64,000 nucleotides of DNA. Source: Bauldia sp. GTDB taxonomy: Bacteria; Pseudomonadota; Alphaproteobacteria; Rhizobiales; Kaistiaceae. The position numbers and the translations under genes were made by a program. Below, piece by piece: positions 16,961-25,776 of this stretch (positions are counted from its first letter, which is position 1; the number at the start of each line of letters is the position of its first letter). The stretch is taken from assembly GCA_028284325.1 (NCBI GenBank), contig JANQRX010000003.1, forward strand, positions 310,001 through 374,000, given 5' to 3'. The notes beneath the pieces were generated by a model, which ran no database searches, was not told the DNA's origin, and was given only the letters and a program-made list of their open reading frames with translations.

Positions 16961-18457
16961 CTACTCCCAATGGACGGCCGTGAGATCGTTCGCCTGGGTC
17001 GGCGCGTTCTCCCACAACCCCTTGAGTCCCTTCTTGGCGACGCCGGTGCGGGCGAGCTGGAAGAGATAGCCGTTGACGTAGTCGTCGGCGATCTTCCGCT
17101 GCGCGGCCTGCATGAGCTCGGTGCGCCGGGCTTCGTCGGCGGTCGTGTTGAGCTCGGCGATCATCGCCTTGAAGTCGTCGTCGACGTACTGGAAGTAGTA
17201 CTCGTCGCGGGCGTAGATGCCGATATCCATCGGTTCGGTGTGCGACACGATGGTGAGATCGTAATCCTTGCCGCGGAAGACCTGTTCCAGCCACTGCGCC
17301 CATTCGAGGTTCGAGATTTCGAGCTCGATCCCGATCTCGCGCAACTGCGCCGCGATGATCTCGCCACCACGACGCGCGTAGGACGGCGGCGGCAGCTTCA
17401 GCGTCGCCGAGAAACCATCGGCATAGCCCGCCTCGGCAAGCAGCGCTCTCGCCTTCTCCGGATCGTGGTTCGACTGCCCCGTCAGATCGACATAGGCGGG
17501 ATTGTGCGGTGCGAAGTGCGTCCCGATCGGCGTACCGTAGCCGAACATGGCGCCGTCAATGATCGCCTGGCGATCGATGGCATGGGCGACGGCCTGGCGC
17601 ACGCGCACGTCGTCGAACGGCGGCTGCTTGTTGTTGGTCGACAAGATGGTCTCGCCCTCGGTCGATCCGACGATGACCTCGAAGCGCGGGTCGGCGGCGA
17701 ACTGGTCGAGATTCTCCGGCGCCGGGAAGACCGGATACGCGTCGAGGTCCTCCGACATCATCGCCGCGAAGGCGGCGGTCGGATCGGAGATGAACTTGAA
17801 CGTTGCGCCCTCGATCTCGACGCCCTCGCCCCAGTAGTCGGCATTGGCCTCGATCTCGACGCGATCGCCCTTGACCCACCGCACGAACTTGAACGGCCCC
17901 GTCCCGACGGGCTCGGTAGCATTGGACTCGACCGATTCCGGCGCGACGATCACGGCGTCGCCCCAGGCCATGTTGAAGAGGAAATTGCCGGTCGCCTCGC
18001 TGAGCATGACCTTGACCGTCGCCGGGTCGACCACCTCGACGTTCTCGATGGCGGCGAACAGCGCCTTCTGCGCGTTGGTGCTGTCGTCGGCCCGCGCCCT
18101 GTCGAGCGAGAACTTCACGTCCGAGGCGTCGAAGTCGGTTCCGTCGTGGTATTTGACGCCGGTGTGCAGGTTGAAGGTGTAGGTGAGCCCGTCGTCGGAG
18201 ATCGTCCACGATTCTGCGAGCGCCGGCTTGATCGAACCGTCGGACGCAAACCGCGTCAGCCCCTCGAAGATGTTGGCATAGACCACCTCGTCGATGGCGG
18301 CGGCCGCGCCGCCGGTGGGATCGAGCATCGGCGGCTCGAGCTGCATGCCGATGGTCACGGCGGGACCAAGATGACCGGCGGCCATGGCCCCCGAAAAGAC
18401 TGCGCTGAAACCGAGCGCGCCGGCGGCGAGCAGGGTCCTGGTAACCGGTTGACGCAT
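16961..18457 (-). CDS. ABC transporter substrate-binding protein, family 5 (dipeptide/oligopeptide type)
   Basis: The 498-residue protein has a signal peptide with a cleavable AMAAG end at about residue 27. It carries the family 5 signature around residues 60-120, including YANIFEGLTRF and YTFNLHTGVKYHDGT, and the later VRQAVAHAIDRQAII region. It would capture a peptide or peptide-like molecule in the periplasm and deliver it to the adjacent permeases. The ligand cannot be read from sequence. Immediately upstream, 25 bases away, is an M20 amidohydrolase gene. Confidence 0.93.
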   Translation of the reverse strand: MRQPVTRTLLAAGALGFSAVFSGAMAAGHLGPAVTIGMQLEPPMLDPTGGAAAAIDEVVYANIFEGLTRFASDGSIKPALAESWTISDDGLTYTFNLHTGVKYHDGTDFDASDVKFSLDRARADDSTNAQKALFAAIENVEVVDPATVKVMLSEATGNFLFNMAWGDAVIVAPESVESNATEPVGTGPFKFVRWVKGDRVEIEANADYWGEGVEIEGATFKFISDPTAAFAAMMSEDLDAYPVFPAPENLDQFAADPRFEVIVGSTEGETILSTNNKQPPFDDVRVRQAVAHAIDRQAIIDGAMFGYGTPIGTHFAPHNPAYVDLTGQSNHDPEKARALLAEAGYADGFSATLKLPPPSYARRGGEIIAAQLREIGIELEISNLEWAQWLEQVFRGKDYDLTIVSHTEPMDIGIYARDEYYFQYVDDDFKAMIAELNTTADEARRTELMQAAQRKIADDYVNGYLFQLARTGVAKKGLKGLWENAPTQANDLTAVHWE

Positions 18458-18482
18458 TGTTCTTCTCCCTCTGGGTTGTCGT

Positions 18483-19796
18483 TCAGGTGGCGGCCCGCCG
18501 GGCGGCGTCGGTGCCGCCAGTAAGCAGGTCCGTGAGCGTCAGCGCCATGACATGGGCCGAATCCAGCATGTCCCTGATGCTCACATATTCGTCGGGCTGG
18601 TGGGCGAGGTCCAGTATGCCCGGCCCGTAGGCGATGCAGTTCTTGAGCCGCCCGATGCGGTCGATGTGCTTCTGATCGTAGGTCCCCGGCGACACCACAT
18701 AGTCCGGGTCGCGCCCGAGGACAGAGGTGATCGACCGCGACACCGATTGGACGATCGGCGCGTCGCGCGGCGTCATGGTCGGCGGCACATGCAGGATGTC
18801 GCGCATGTCGTACCGGAGACTCGGCCTCTCAGCCTCGACCGCCGCAAGGACATCAACGAGTTCCTGCCGGACCTCATCGGGGTTTTCCTCGATCAGGTAG
18901 CGCCGGTCGACCACCATGCGGCAGTGATCGGGCACGCACGCCGCCGGCAGGCCGGTGTAGTCCTGCTCCTGTTCGGGCTCACCGCCATGGATCGCGTTGA
19001 TGTTCATCGTCGACTGGCGTGCCCCTTCCGGCACCACCGGCATCTCGGTGCGCCGGGCGGCCAGCGCCGGAAACAGCTCGTCCTCCATCTTGCGGATCAC
19101 CGCGCCCATATGCCGGACGGCGCAATCGCCGAGGAACGGCATGGAGCCGTGGGCGATCCGCCCGAAGGTTTCGATCTCCGTCCAGTAGACGCCGCGATGC
19201 CCCAGGCAGATGCGTTCCTTGTTGAGCGGTTCGGGAATGATGACGTGCTGGACCCGGGCGGGATCGAAATATCCCTCCCCCGCCAGGTAGGCGACGCCGC
19301 CGAGCCCGCCGGATTCCTCGTCCGCCGTCCCTGAAATCTCGATCGCGCCGTCGAAGTCGGGGTAGACCTCCAGGAAGGCCTCCGCCGCGATGATCGATGC
19401 GGCCAGCCCGCCCTTCATGTCACAGGTGCCGCGACCGTAGATGCGGTCGCCCCGTCGCTCGCCGAAGGGATCGGTGGTCCACCCGGCACCGACCTGCACG
19501 ACGTCGATATGCGAGTTGAAGTGGACGCAATCGCCGGGCCGCGCACCTTCGCGGCGCGCGATCACGTTCCAGCGCGGATACGGGTCGCAGTCGCCCGGCG
19601 TCCCAACGGCCCGCAACTTCTGGATGGCGAAGCCGGATGCCTTCAGCCGCGCGGCGATCAGCTCACAGCAGCCCAGATAGGACTCGCCGGGCGGATTCAG
19701 TGTCGGGATGCCGACCAGGTCGAGGGTGAGCGCGGCAAGGTCCTCGGCCCGGCCCTCGATGGCCTGGTGCAGCCTGTCCGCGATGGCGATCGACAT
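18483..19796 (-). CDS. M20 family metallo-amidohydrolase (ArgE/DapE-like deacylase)
   Basis: The 437-residue protein has the M20 dizinc motifs: HFNSHIDVV (His, Asp), GRGTCDMKGGLAA (bridging Asp), GTADEESGGLG (catalytic Glu pair) and a later YVSPGTYDQKH region. Family members hydrolyse acyl-amino acids or small peptides in the cytoplasm. It is the first gene of a seven-gene leftward operon that continues with the peptide-type importer, an aldehyde dehydrogenase and an SDR. The likely job is to cleave the imported compound before oxidation of a released part. The start is the ATG at 19796. Confidence 0.9.
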   Translation of the reverse strand: MSIAIADRLHQAIEGRAEDLAALTLDLVGIPTLNPPGESYLGCCELIAARLKASGFAIQKLRAVGTPGDCDPYPRWNVIARREGARPGDCVHFNSHIDVVQVGAGWTTDPFGERRGDRIYGRGTCDMKGGLAASIIAAEAFLEVYPDFDGAIEISGTADEESGGLGGVAYLAGEGYFDPARVQHVIIPEPLNKERICLGHRGVYWTEIETFGRIAHGSMPFLGDCAVRHMGAVIRKMEDELFPALAARRTEMPVVPEGARQSTMNINAIHGGEPEQEQDYTGLPAACVPDHCRMVVDRRYLIEENPDEVRQELVDVLAAVEAERPSLRYDMRDILHVPPTMTPRDAPIVQSVSRSITSVLGRDPDYVVSPGTYDQKHIDRIGRLKNCIAYGPGILDLAHQPDEYVSIRDMLDSAHVMALTLTDLLTGGTDAARRAAT

Positions 19797-19950
19797 GCGC
19801 TCCGCCGGTGCCTTGTTGTTGTTGAGGCGGGCGGTATTTGGACGCGCTCACAGCGCGACCGTCAATGGTTTTGTGGGACGGTGCATAGTCGTTACCGCCA
19901 ACAGACAGCGCCGCCGTCCGACGGTACCTATCGGCCCACCTCTATGCTAC

Positions 19951-19977
19951 CATTCCGTGCATTCCGTGCATTCCGTG
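19951..19977. repeat. three perfect 9-bp tandem repeats
   Basis: The unit CATTCCGTG occurs three times in direct succession, ending 15 bases before the start codon of the AT-rich orphan gene. The unit is a multiple of three and lies in the untranslated leader of that gene as I have placed the start. Repeat number could vary by replication slippage and alter spacing between promoter and start. Confidence 0.9.
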
Positions 19978-19992
19978 CTTGGGGCATCCAAC

Positions 19993-22017
19993 ATGCTGAT
20001 CGAGATCTTAAGGACTGGCGGTATCACAGCTCTCGCTATTGGCGTTTTCCATCTACTCTATAAGTATATGATACAGAGTGGATATTTTAGACCCATGTCT
20101 CGCAAACATACTTTCTATTTCTTTTCACTCATCGCCGTATTGACGTTCCTCATGATAAATATAGTTTTCGGCGGACCCCTATCCATTGTTTTTGGAGTCG
20201 GCAACAAAATTAATCAGGCATCTAGTCACCTCCACCCTATTCGAAGTGCGGAAGCACAAACCTCGCTCATTGTTGGCGGATGCAATCTTGTCAACCAAAA
20301 CATAACAATCGGCGAATCTAGCGTCATAAATCAAGTTGTCGATTGTATTCCCTCAAAACCCGAGGATGCTTTCAGAGTCAGGTACGTATGGCTAAATGAC
20401 TTGAGTATTTCGTTCTTGATTGCGGGCCATATCGACGAGGGGCTCCGCGCATTGGTAGGTGACAAACCAATCATTGCGCGAAACCAAGTTTATGATGAAT
20501 TGATCGATATTTGGGACAAATTCGCTGTCGCTGCCGTTCGTGACGATAGTGGGGGTTTCTATTCGGTCCGTGGATCTTCATTTTCCAGTACAGTATTCGG
20601 AAGAAATGGAACTAGTTCCCATATATGGAGCACGCGAGTCGCTGATATACCGATCAATAAGAAGAAAAAATTGAAGTTCTATTCGGGTGGCCAGCCTTTT
20701 ATATGGCCATTATTAAATGCCTCAACTGTTATGAGGCATACAGAAGGCTTTCCAAGTCACCTTAGAATGACCTATGGCACCTTTCAAAATGAATCTGACT
20801 TTCTTATTGATTTTCTTCGGTATAGTGATAGGAGAGATATAATCAGCCATAGATCTCTGGGGTGTTTTATACTTTACAAGTACGTTGAGCCCTCAGAGTA
20901 TGAGTCATATTGGCACGATATTTCGGAGATTGTTCAAGAGGTCGAACGCGATGCTGACCTACAAGGATACGTGAATCCTAGCGTGGGAGGCGTACTGGAT
21001 GTTGAATCCATGTGGCAGGGGTCAGTGCCGTACGACTCTTTGGCGTACTTCGCGCGTGACTTTTGGCCGACCGATTTTTTGGTGCTGACGAGTAGCGGTG
21101 GCTTCAACGGATGTTACGAAGGCAGCTTCGGTTTCGCGGCACATCCGCGGAAGCTCTTTGTGCAATTAGCAGTAATACAGGCTAAAAGCGGAGGCTTCGA
21201 TCTACGGGCCTATAAATACAGAGATGATCGTTCAAAAGTTCTTAGAAAGAGAAGGGAGTTTCGTGACGGCAGAGCTTCCTACCATCAACTTGGTGAACTA
21301 GATACGGATCCGGGACGGAGCGTGGTGATACCAATTTCAATTGAACTTCGATACGTTCTAGATGAGTATCCTTTTAGGTTCATACTACCGAATGAGTTTT
21401 CGAGACAAGCCTACCGGTCCATAAAATCCTCCCAGTTCGACATCTTCGCCTACGATCCTGTAGGGCCGATGAGGGGCGGTAACCTGAAGAAGTCCAGAAA
21501 GTCGTTCCAGCCTCCGGCACACCGCGAGTTGACTCAGACCTATATCTACGGGCCCGCAATTCAACTTCAGTCGATAACGGTCGGCGACGAGGAGATCAGC
21601 GTGCGGGAAGCCCCGAGCGTCGCCGCTGTGATGAACGGCGAATTCGAAGAAGGATCCTGTCCGTTCCTGTATTTTCGGAAGGAGGATGGTTCGCTGGAGA
21701 AGTACGGACGAATTCTTATCGGCGCACATTCCAAATCGAGGAAAGCAAGCGAACGCATTCGAATACCTAGAGACGCTATCTCAGTCATTCTTCAGGAGGA
21801 AGAACCTGAGATCAGTTATTTTGACCACGTGAATATCGTCGTTTCCGGAACAGGGGAAACGGTTCGTAATGTCGAGAAGCTGCGCCTCGACCCCCAGACC
21901 GGTATTGAGATATCGCTGCCACAACCAAGACAGAGAGTGCGTGAGTTAGTATCTGACAGCACTGCCCGAGGCCATCTTGAGTTGGAGGTACGTGGCTTCT
22001 ACCGCCCACTCTACTAG
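19993..22017 (+). CDS. orphan membrane-anchored protein of unknown function, AT-rich
   Basis: I do not recognise this 674-residue protein. Two hydrophobic segments near the N-terminus (about 9-27 and 40-60, the second rich in Phe and Leu) suggest a membrane anchor with the remaining 600 residues on one side. No Walker, nuclease or protease motif is evident. The C-terminal third has many beta-type stretches such as HVNIVVSGTGETVRN and may be a beta-sandwich. Base composition is far lower than the neighbours: two sampled 60-base lines hold 22 and 24 G+C, against 37 in gltB. The 3' third is less AT-rich. Three 9-bp tandem repeats precede the start. It is a stand-alone gene between unrelated operons, which suggests horizontal acquisition. 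Confidence 0.8.
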   Translation: MLIEILRTGGITALAIGVFHLLYKYMIQSGYFRPMSRKHTFYFFSLIAVLTFLMINIVFGGPLSIVFGVGNKINQASSHLHPIRSAEAQTSLIVGGCNLVNQNITIGESSVINQVVDCIPSKPEDAFRVRYVWLNDLSISFLIAGHIDEGLRALVGDKPIIARNQVYDELIDIWDKFAVAAVRDDSGGFYSVRGSSFSSTVFGRNGTSSHIWSTRVADIPINKKKKLKFYSGGQPFIWPLLNASTVMRHTEGFPSHLRMTYGTFQNESDFLIDFLRYSDRRDIISHRSLGCFILYKYVEPSEYESYWHDISEIVQEVERDADLQGYVNPSVGGVLDVESMWQGSVPYDSLAYFARDFWPTDFLVLTSSGGFNGCYEGSFGFAAHPRKLFVQLAVIQAKSGGFDLRAYKYRDDRSKVLRKRREFRDGRASYHQLGELDTDPGRSVVIPISIELRYVLDEYPFRFILPNEFSRQAYRSIKSSQFDIFAYDPVGPMRGGNLKKSRKSFQPPAHRELTQTYIYGPAIQLQSITVGDEEISVREAPSVAAVMNGEFEEGSCPFLYFRKEDGSLEKYGRILIGAHSKSRKASERIRIPRDAISVILQEEEPEISYFDHVNIVVSGTGETVRNVEKLRLDPQTGIEISLPQPRQRVRELVSDSTARGHLELEVRGFYRPLY

Positions 22018-22060
22018 GCAACGGGGAGTAGGCGGCGGCCGCCAGTACCGCGTCACCCCT

Positions 22061-22279
22061 TCATTCGAAACGAACAAAGACGATCCCGTTTTGGGAGTTG
22101 GCCGCCTCGCCGAGGCGGCGCGCCGCTTCCTCCTCGGTTTCGCCGTCATAGTTGCGCACGGCGACGATGGCCGCGGGAATGCTGATCCGGTTGAAAGCCA
22201 TGGCGAGGCTGAAACGGAACATCGCCCCATCGGCCTTGGCTGGCGTCGCAACGGTCGGTTCGGCGTGGTCCACACGCAC
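22061..22279 (-). CDS. small hypothetical protein
   Basis: A 72-residue reading frame starting with GTG and ending TTCGAATGA. Third codon positions are strongly G or C, as in the genuine genes here, and the end reads EEEAARRLGEAANSQNGIVF, which looks like a folded helix-strand rather than random sequence. No family is recognised. It is divergent from the inositol-phosphatase gene, and a palindromic CtrA-type site lies 40 bases upstream of its start, so a promoter is plausible. No strong ribosome site is seen; GAGG lies seven bases before the GTG. Confidence 0.55.
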   Translation of the reverse strand: MRVDHAEPTVATPAKADGAMFRFSLAMAFNRISIPAAIVAVRNYDGETEEEAARRLGEAANSQNGIVFVRFE

Positions 22280-22318
22280 CTCGTGATGGAATCACCCTTT
22301 GACCAGCATCCGTTGGTT

Positions 22319-22341
22319 ATGGTTAACGAAAGGTTAACCAT
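22319..22341. promoter_or_regulatory. CtrA-type binding site, perfect palindrome
   Basis: Two 9-base arms, ATGGTTAAC and GTTAACCAT, flank GAAAG. Inside them the spacing is TTAA-N7-TTAA, the full alphaproteobacterial CtrA box. It lies in the divergent region between the small gene at 22061-22279 and the inositol-phosphatase gene starting at 22418, 40 and 77 bases from their start codons. Confidence 0.7.
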
Positions 22342-22417
22342 GGCCGTCACGCGCCCGTGCCTGCGGTCTCCAGGCCTCGGCCGATCCTGTCCATTCCCTG
22401 TAAAAGTCGAGGTCCGC

Positions 22418-23206
22418 ATGCCCTCCGACCTGTCCGCGCGCATCGAGACGGCCGCCGCCATCTGCCGGGAGGCCGGCGCGTTGGCGCTGCGCCACTATCG
22501 CAATCTCGCCGCGCTGACGGTGGAGCGGAAGGGCCACCAGGACCTCGTCTCCGAAGCCGACCGCGAGGTCGAGCGCCTGATCCGCGATCAGCTTGCCGCG
22601 CACTTCCCCGACGACGGCATCGTCGGCGAGGAGCACGCGCCCCGCACCGGGACCTCCGGCTACACCTGGGTCATCGATCCGATCGACGGCACGGCCAACT
22701 TCCTGAGGGGCATCCCCGCCTGGTGCGTCGTCCTCGCCTGCGTGCACGAGAGCCACATCGTCGTCGGGGTTATCTACGATCCTGTCCACGACGAGCTCTA
22801 CGCCGCCGGCAACGGCACCGGCACCACCGTCAACGGCGTCGCTGCGCGGGTCGCCGCGGCCGACAGCCTCGGCGACGGGACGCTGGGCGTCGGAAGCTCC
22901 AACCGAAGCAAGCCGGGCGCCGTTGTGAAGATCATCGAGCGGACGCTTGCGAGCGGCGGCGTCTTCTGCCGCAACGGGTCCGGCGCCCTGTCGCTCGCCT
23001 ATGTCGCGGCAGGGCGCCTGATCGGCTACGTCGAGGACCACATGAACGCCTGGGATTGCCTTGCCGGCCAGTTGCTGGTGCGCGAGGCCGGCGGCCTGAT
23101 CGAGACGCAGGATGCCGACGACATGCTGGCGCGCGGCGGGCGTGTCGTCGTCAGCGCGCCGGCAATCTTCGATGATCTTCGCCGCATGTGCGACGAGGCG
23201 TTCTAG
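22418..23206 (+). CDS. inositol monophosphatase family protein
   Basis: The 262-residue protein has both metal-binding signatures of the IMPase superfamily: GEEHAPRTG followed by VIDPIDGTANF, and the C-terminal NAWDCLAGQLLVREAGG. The enzymes hydrolyse sugar or inositol phosphates with magnesium. Exact substrate (inositol phosphate, histidinol phosphate, PAP) is open; a second family member at 37396-38193 looks like HisN. The ATG at 22418 gives the normal length; the upstream frame contains no family sequence. A CtrA-type palindrome lies 77 bases upstream. It converges with the thiamine-precursor ATPase gene. Confidence 0.9.
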   Translation: MPSDLSARIETAAAICREAGALALRHYRNLAALTVERKGHQDLVSEADREVERLIRDQLAAHFPDDGIVGEEHAPRTGTSGYTWVIDPIDGTANFLRGIPAWCVVLACVHESHIVVGVIYDPVHDELYAAGNGTGTTVNGVAARVAAADSLGDGTLGVGSSNRSKPGAVVKIIERTLASGGVFCRNGSGALSLAYVAAGRLIGYVEDHMNAWDCLAGQLLVREAGGLIETQDADDMLARGGRVVVSAPAIFDDLRRMCDEAF

Positions 23207-23215
23207 AGATCGGTT

Positions 23216-24007
23216 CTAGGCTGCGCCCGCCACCGGCACGTTGACATCGCGCAGGGCATTCAGCGCACGCGCCTTGAGGTCGACGAAGTCGGGCCGGGTC
23301 GTCACGCCGATTCCCCGCGGGCGCGGCAGTTTCACGTCGATGGACGCGGTGATCCGTCCCGGTCGCGCCGACATGATGTGCACCGTGTCGGCCAGGATCA
23401 GGGCCTCCTCGATGTCGTGGGTGACCAGGAGGACGGTCCGGCCGTCGGCCCGCCACACCGTCTGCAGCCAGTCCTGCATGGCACGCCGGGTGATGGCGTC
23501 GAGCGCGCCCAGCGGCTCATCGAGCAGGAGGACGGGCTTCGGCGTGAGAAAGGTCCGCAGCAGCGCCAGGCGCTGCTGCATCCCGCCCGAAAGCTGCGAG
23601 GGCCAGTGGTCCTCGAAGCCTTCGAGCCCGAACGTCCCGAACAGCTCGCGGGCCCTGGCTTCGGTGGCCTCGACCGGCACGCCGCTGACCTCAGCGCCCA
23701 GGATGGCGTTGCCCCAGGCGCGCCGCCACGGCAGAAGCGCGCTGCCCTGCGGCATGAAGGCCGCGTGCCCCGGTCGGCCCCTGACGTCCGCGCCACCGAT
23801 GGCGACACCGCCTGCCGACGGCACGATCAACCCCGCCAGGGCCTTGAGAAGCGTGCTCTTGCCGCAACCGGAAGGACCGATCAGGGCGGCGAATTCACCC
23901 GCCGCCACGGTGAGGTCGGTGGTCTGGAGCGCCCGGTCCCGATCCGCCGCGCCGAAGGCATGCGACAGACCGCTGACGGCAAGATCGGTTCCGGTCGGTT
24001 GGGCCAC
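23216..24007 (-). CDS. ABC transporter ATPase for thiamine precursor (ThiZ-like)
   Basis: The 263-residue protein is a single ABC ATPase of the SsuB/TauB/ThiZ group: Walker A GPSGCGKST, Q-loop FMPQGSALLP, signature LSGGMQQRLA, Walker B VLLLDEPLGALD and the H-loop LLVTHDIEEAL. Last gene of the TPP-riboswitch operon, nine bases after the binding-protein gene, which supports assignment to hydroxymethylpyrimidine or thiamine uptake rather than sulfonates. Confidence 0.9.
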   Translation of the reverse strand: MAQPTGTDLAVSGLSHAFGAADRDRALQTTDLTVAAGEFAALIGPSGCGKSTLLKALAGLIVPSAGGVAIGGADVRGRPGHAAFMPQGSALLPWRRAWGNAILGAEVSGVPVEATEARARELFGTFGLEGFEDHWPSQLSGGMQQRLALLRTFLTPKPVLLLDEPLGALDAITRRAMQDWLQTVWRADGRTVLLVTHDIEEALILADTVHIMSARPGRITASIDVKLPRPRGIGVTTRPDFVDLKARALNALRDVNVPVAGAA

Positions 24008-24016
24008 GGTTGAAGC

Positions 24017-25003
24017 TCAGTTCCGCGGCGGCAGATGGGCGTTGGTGAAGGCCGCAGCGGCGTCAACCGCGCCTTCGAGCAGGCCGGCCTCGGTCAGCAT
24101 GTCGGCGAACCGCTGCCATGTTTCGGCGTCCTGCTCGCCCCAGCGTTCGCCGTCGCGAACGTAGAGCGGCGCGTGATAGCTGGCGGCTGAGCGCACCAGC
24201 GTTGCATCGAGCTCGGGCACCGCCGCGAGCAGGGCCGCCGCCGCGGCTTCGGGATCGCGGGCTGCACGCTCGTAGCCGCGCGAGGTCACCGCAAGGAACT
24301 GCGCGACGAGCCCCGGTTCGTCGGTCGCCACCGCTTCACTGGTGATGAAGGCCGGCGTGTACCAGTCCGGGATGCAGTCCAGGTAATCGACGAATTTGAG
24401 CGTGGAGATCGGCTTGCCCTCCACGGCGCCGGCGCGCAGGGCGTCCCACCCCTCGAAGACCCAGACGAAGTCGAAGCGATCGCGCTCCAGCCCGGCGAGG
24501 TAGTCGATATTGCCGACCTCGACGTGCTCGACCTTGGCCGGATCGCCGCCGTCGCAGACAACCAGGCGATCGATCAGCTCGCGCTCCAGCGGGCCGCCAT
24601 AGCCGCCATAGGTCTTGCCCTCAAGATCACGGGGGCGGCTGATTCCATCGCCCGCGAGCGCCATCAGGCTCGAATCATTGAAGGGCAGGATGGTGGCAAT
24701 CGCCAACACCGGCACGCCGTTGGCCCGCGCCGGCAGGATCGACTCGGCCTGGCTGATCCCGAAGGTCGCCCGCCCTGCCCCGACGACCTGGTCCGCGCCC
24801 GCCGCCGCCGGTTCGACGATCTCGACGGCGAGGCCGGCGTCCTCGTACCACCCTTCTGCTTTGGCGACATAGATGCCGGCATGGTGATTGTTGGGCGTCC
24901 AGTTGAGCATCAGCGTCACCGGTCGCAGTTCTTCGGTGGCCTGCGCCGCTGAGCCCATCACCATGACGGCCAGGATTGCTGACGCGGCGGATGGCATTCT
25001 CAT
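24017..25003 (-). CDS. ABC transporter substrate-binding protein, NMT1/THI5-like (ThiY-like)
   Basis: The 328-residue protein has a signal peptide (first 22 residues) and the NMT1/THI5 start VTLMLNWTPNNHHAGIYVAK, followed by a GYGGPLERELI loop typical of pyrimidine-precursor binders. Family members bind formylaminopyrimidine or HMP in the periplasm. The ATG at 25003 overlaps the stop of the permease gene (ATGA), which fixes the start against a longer in-frame extension that would run through the permease gene. Confidence 0.9.
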   Translation of the reverse strand: MRMPSAASAILAVMVMGSAAQATEELRPVTLMLNWTPNNHHAGIYVAKAEGWYEDAGLAVEIVEPAAAGADQVVGAGRATFGISQAESILPARANGVPVLAIATILPFNDSSLMALAGDGISRPRDLEGKTYGGYGGPLERELIDRLVVCDGGDPAKVEHVEVGNIDYLAGLERDRFDFVWVFEGWDALRAGAVEGKPISTLKFVDYLDCIPDWYTPAFITSEAVATDEPGLVAQFLAVTSRGYERAARDPEAAAAALLAAVPELDATLVRSAASYHAPLYVRDGERWGEQDAETWQRFADMLTEAGLLEGAVDAAAAFTNAHLPPRN

Positions 25004-25776
25004 GTTCGTGACTCCTGTTCGGGAAGATGACGGTAGGGAAGAACCAGGCGCGAAAGGACCTGGACGGCGGCGAACAGCGCGACGCTGATCACCGCGATGA
25101 CGACCACGGCGACGAGCACGCGGTCGGTCCGGAAGGCGGATTGGGCCCGGGTGATGAACAGGCCAAGCCCGGCACTCGCGCCGACCCACTCGCCGATCAC
25201 CGCGGCGAGCACCGCGTAGCTGGCGCTGATCTTCAGCCCCGCGAAGAAGGACGGCAGCGCATGGGGAATCAGGACCGTACGCAGGACCCGCGCCGGCCTC
25301 GCTCCCATGCCGCGCACCAGATCGATCAGGTCGCGGTCGGCGCCGAGCAGCCCGTCGGTCGTGGCGACGGCGATCGGAAAGAAGCCGACCAGCGCGACGA
25401 CGAGCACCTTCGGGCCCACACCGAAGCCGAACCAGACCGCCAGCAGCGGCGCCAGCACCACCATGGGAATGTTCTGCGAGATCACCAGAAGCGGCAGCAC
25501 CGCGCGTCGCAGCGGCTGAAGGAGGACGATCGCGGCGGCGATCGGCACGGCGACCATGATCGCCAGCGCCAGCCCGCCCAGCGCTTCGACAAGCGTCGTG
25601 GCGATATGCTGCGGCAGGACGGTCCTGACCTCGAGGAAGGCGAGCCAGACCTCGCTCGGCGCCGGCAGGATGTAGGTCGGCACGCGGAAGCCGCGAACCG
25701 CGATCTCCCACACCGCCACCAGCGCCGTGATCAGGGCAAGCGGCGGCAGGAACCGGGCGGGGCGACCGGCGTTCAA
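25000..25776 (-). CDS. ABC transporter permease (ThiX-like)
   Basis: The 258-residue inner-membrane protein has about six hydrophobic segments and the SsuC/ThiX-type coupling region (MGARPARVLRTVLIPHALPS). It overlaps the preceding thiamine-binding gene and the following binding-protein gene by four bases each, so translation is probably coupled through the operon. With its partners it would import a thiamine precursor. Confidence 0.9.
   Translation of the reverse strand: MNAGRPARFLPPLALITALVAVWEIAVRGFRVPTYILPAPSEVWLAFLEVRTVLPQHIATTLVEALGGLALAIMVAVPIAAAIVLLQPLRRAVLPLLVISQNIPMVVLAPLLAVWFGFGVGPKVLVVALVGFFPIAVATTDGLLGADRDLIDLVRGMGARPARVLRTVLIPHALPSFFAGLKISASYAVLAAVIGEWVGASAGLGLFITRAQSAFRTDRVLVAVVVIAVISVALFAAVQVLSRLVLPYRHLPEQESRT

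Noticed and set aside
19951..19977. Possible CRISPR-like repeats
   Set aside because: Units are 9 bases in direct tandem with no spacers and no cas genes are present.
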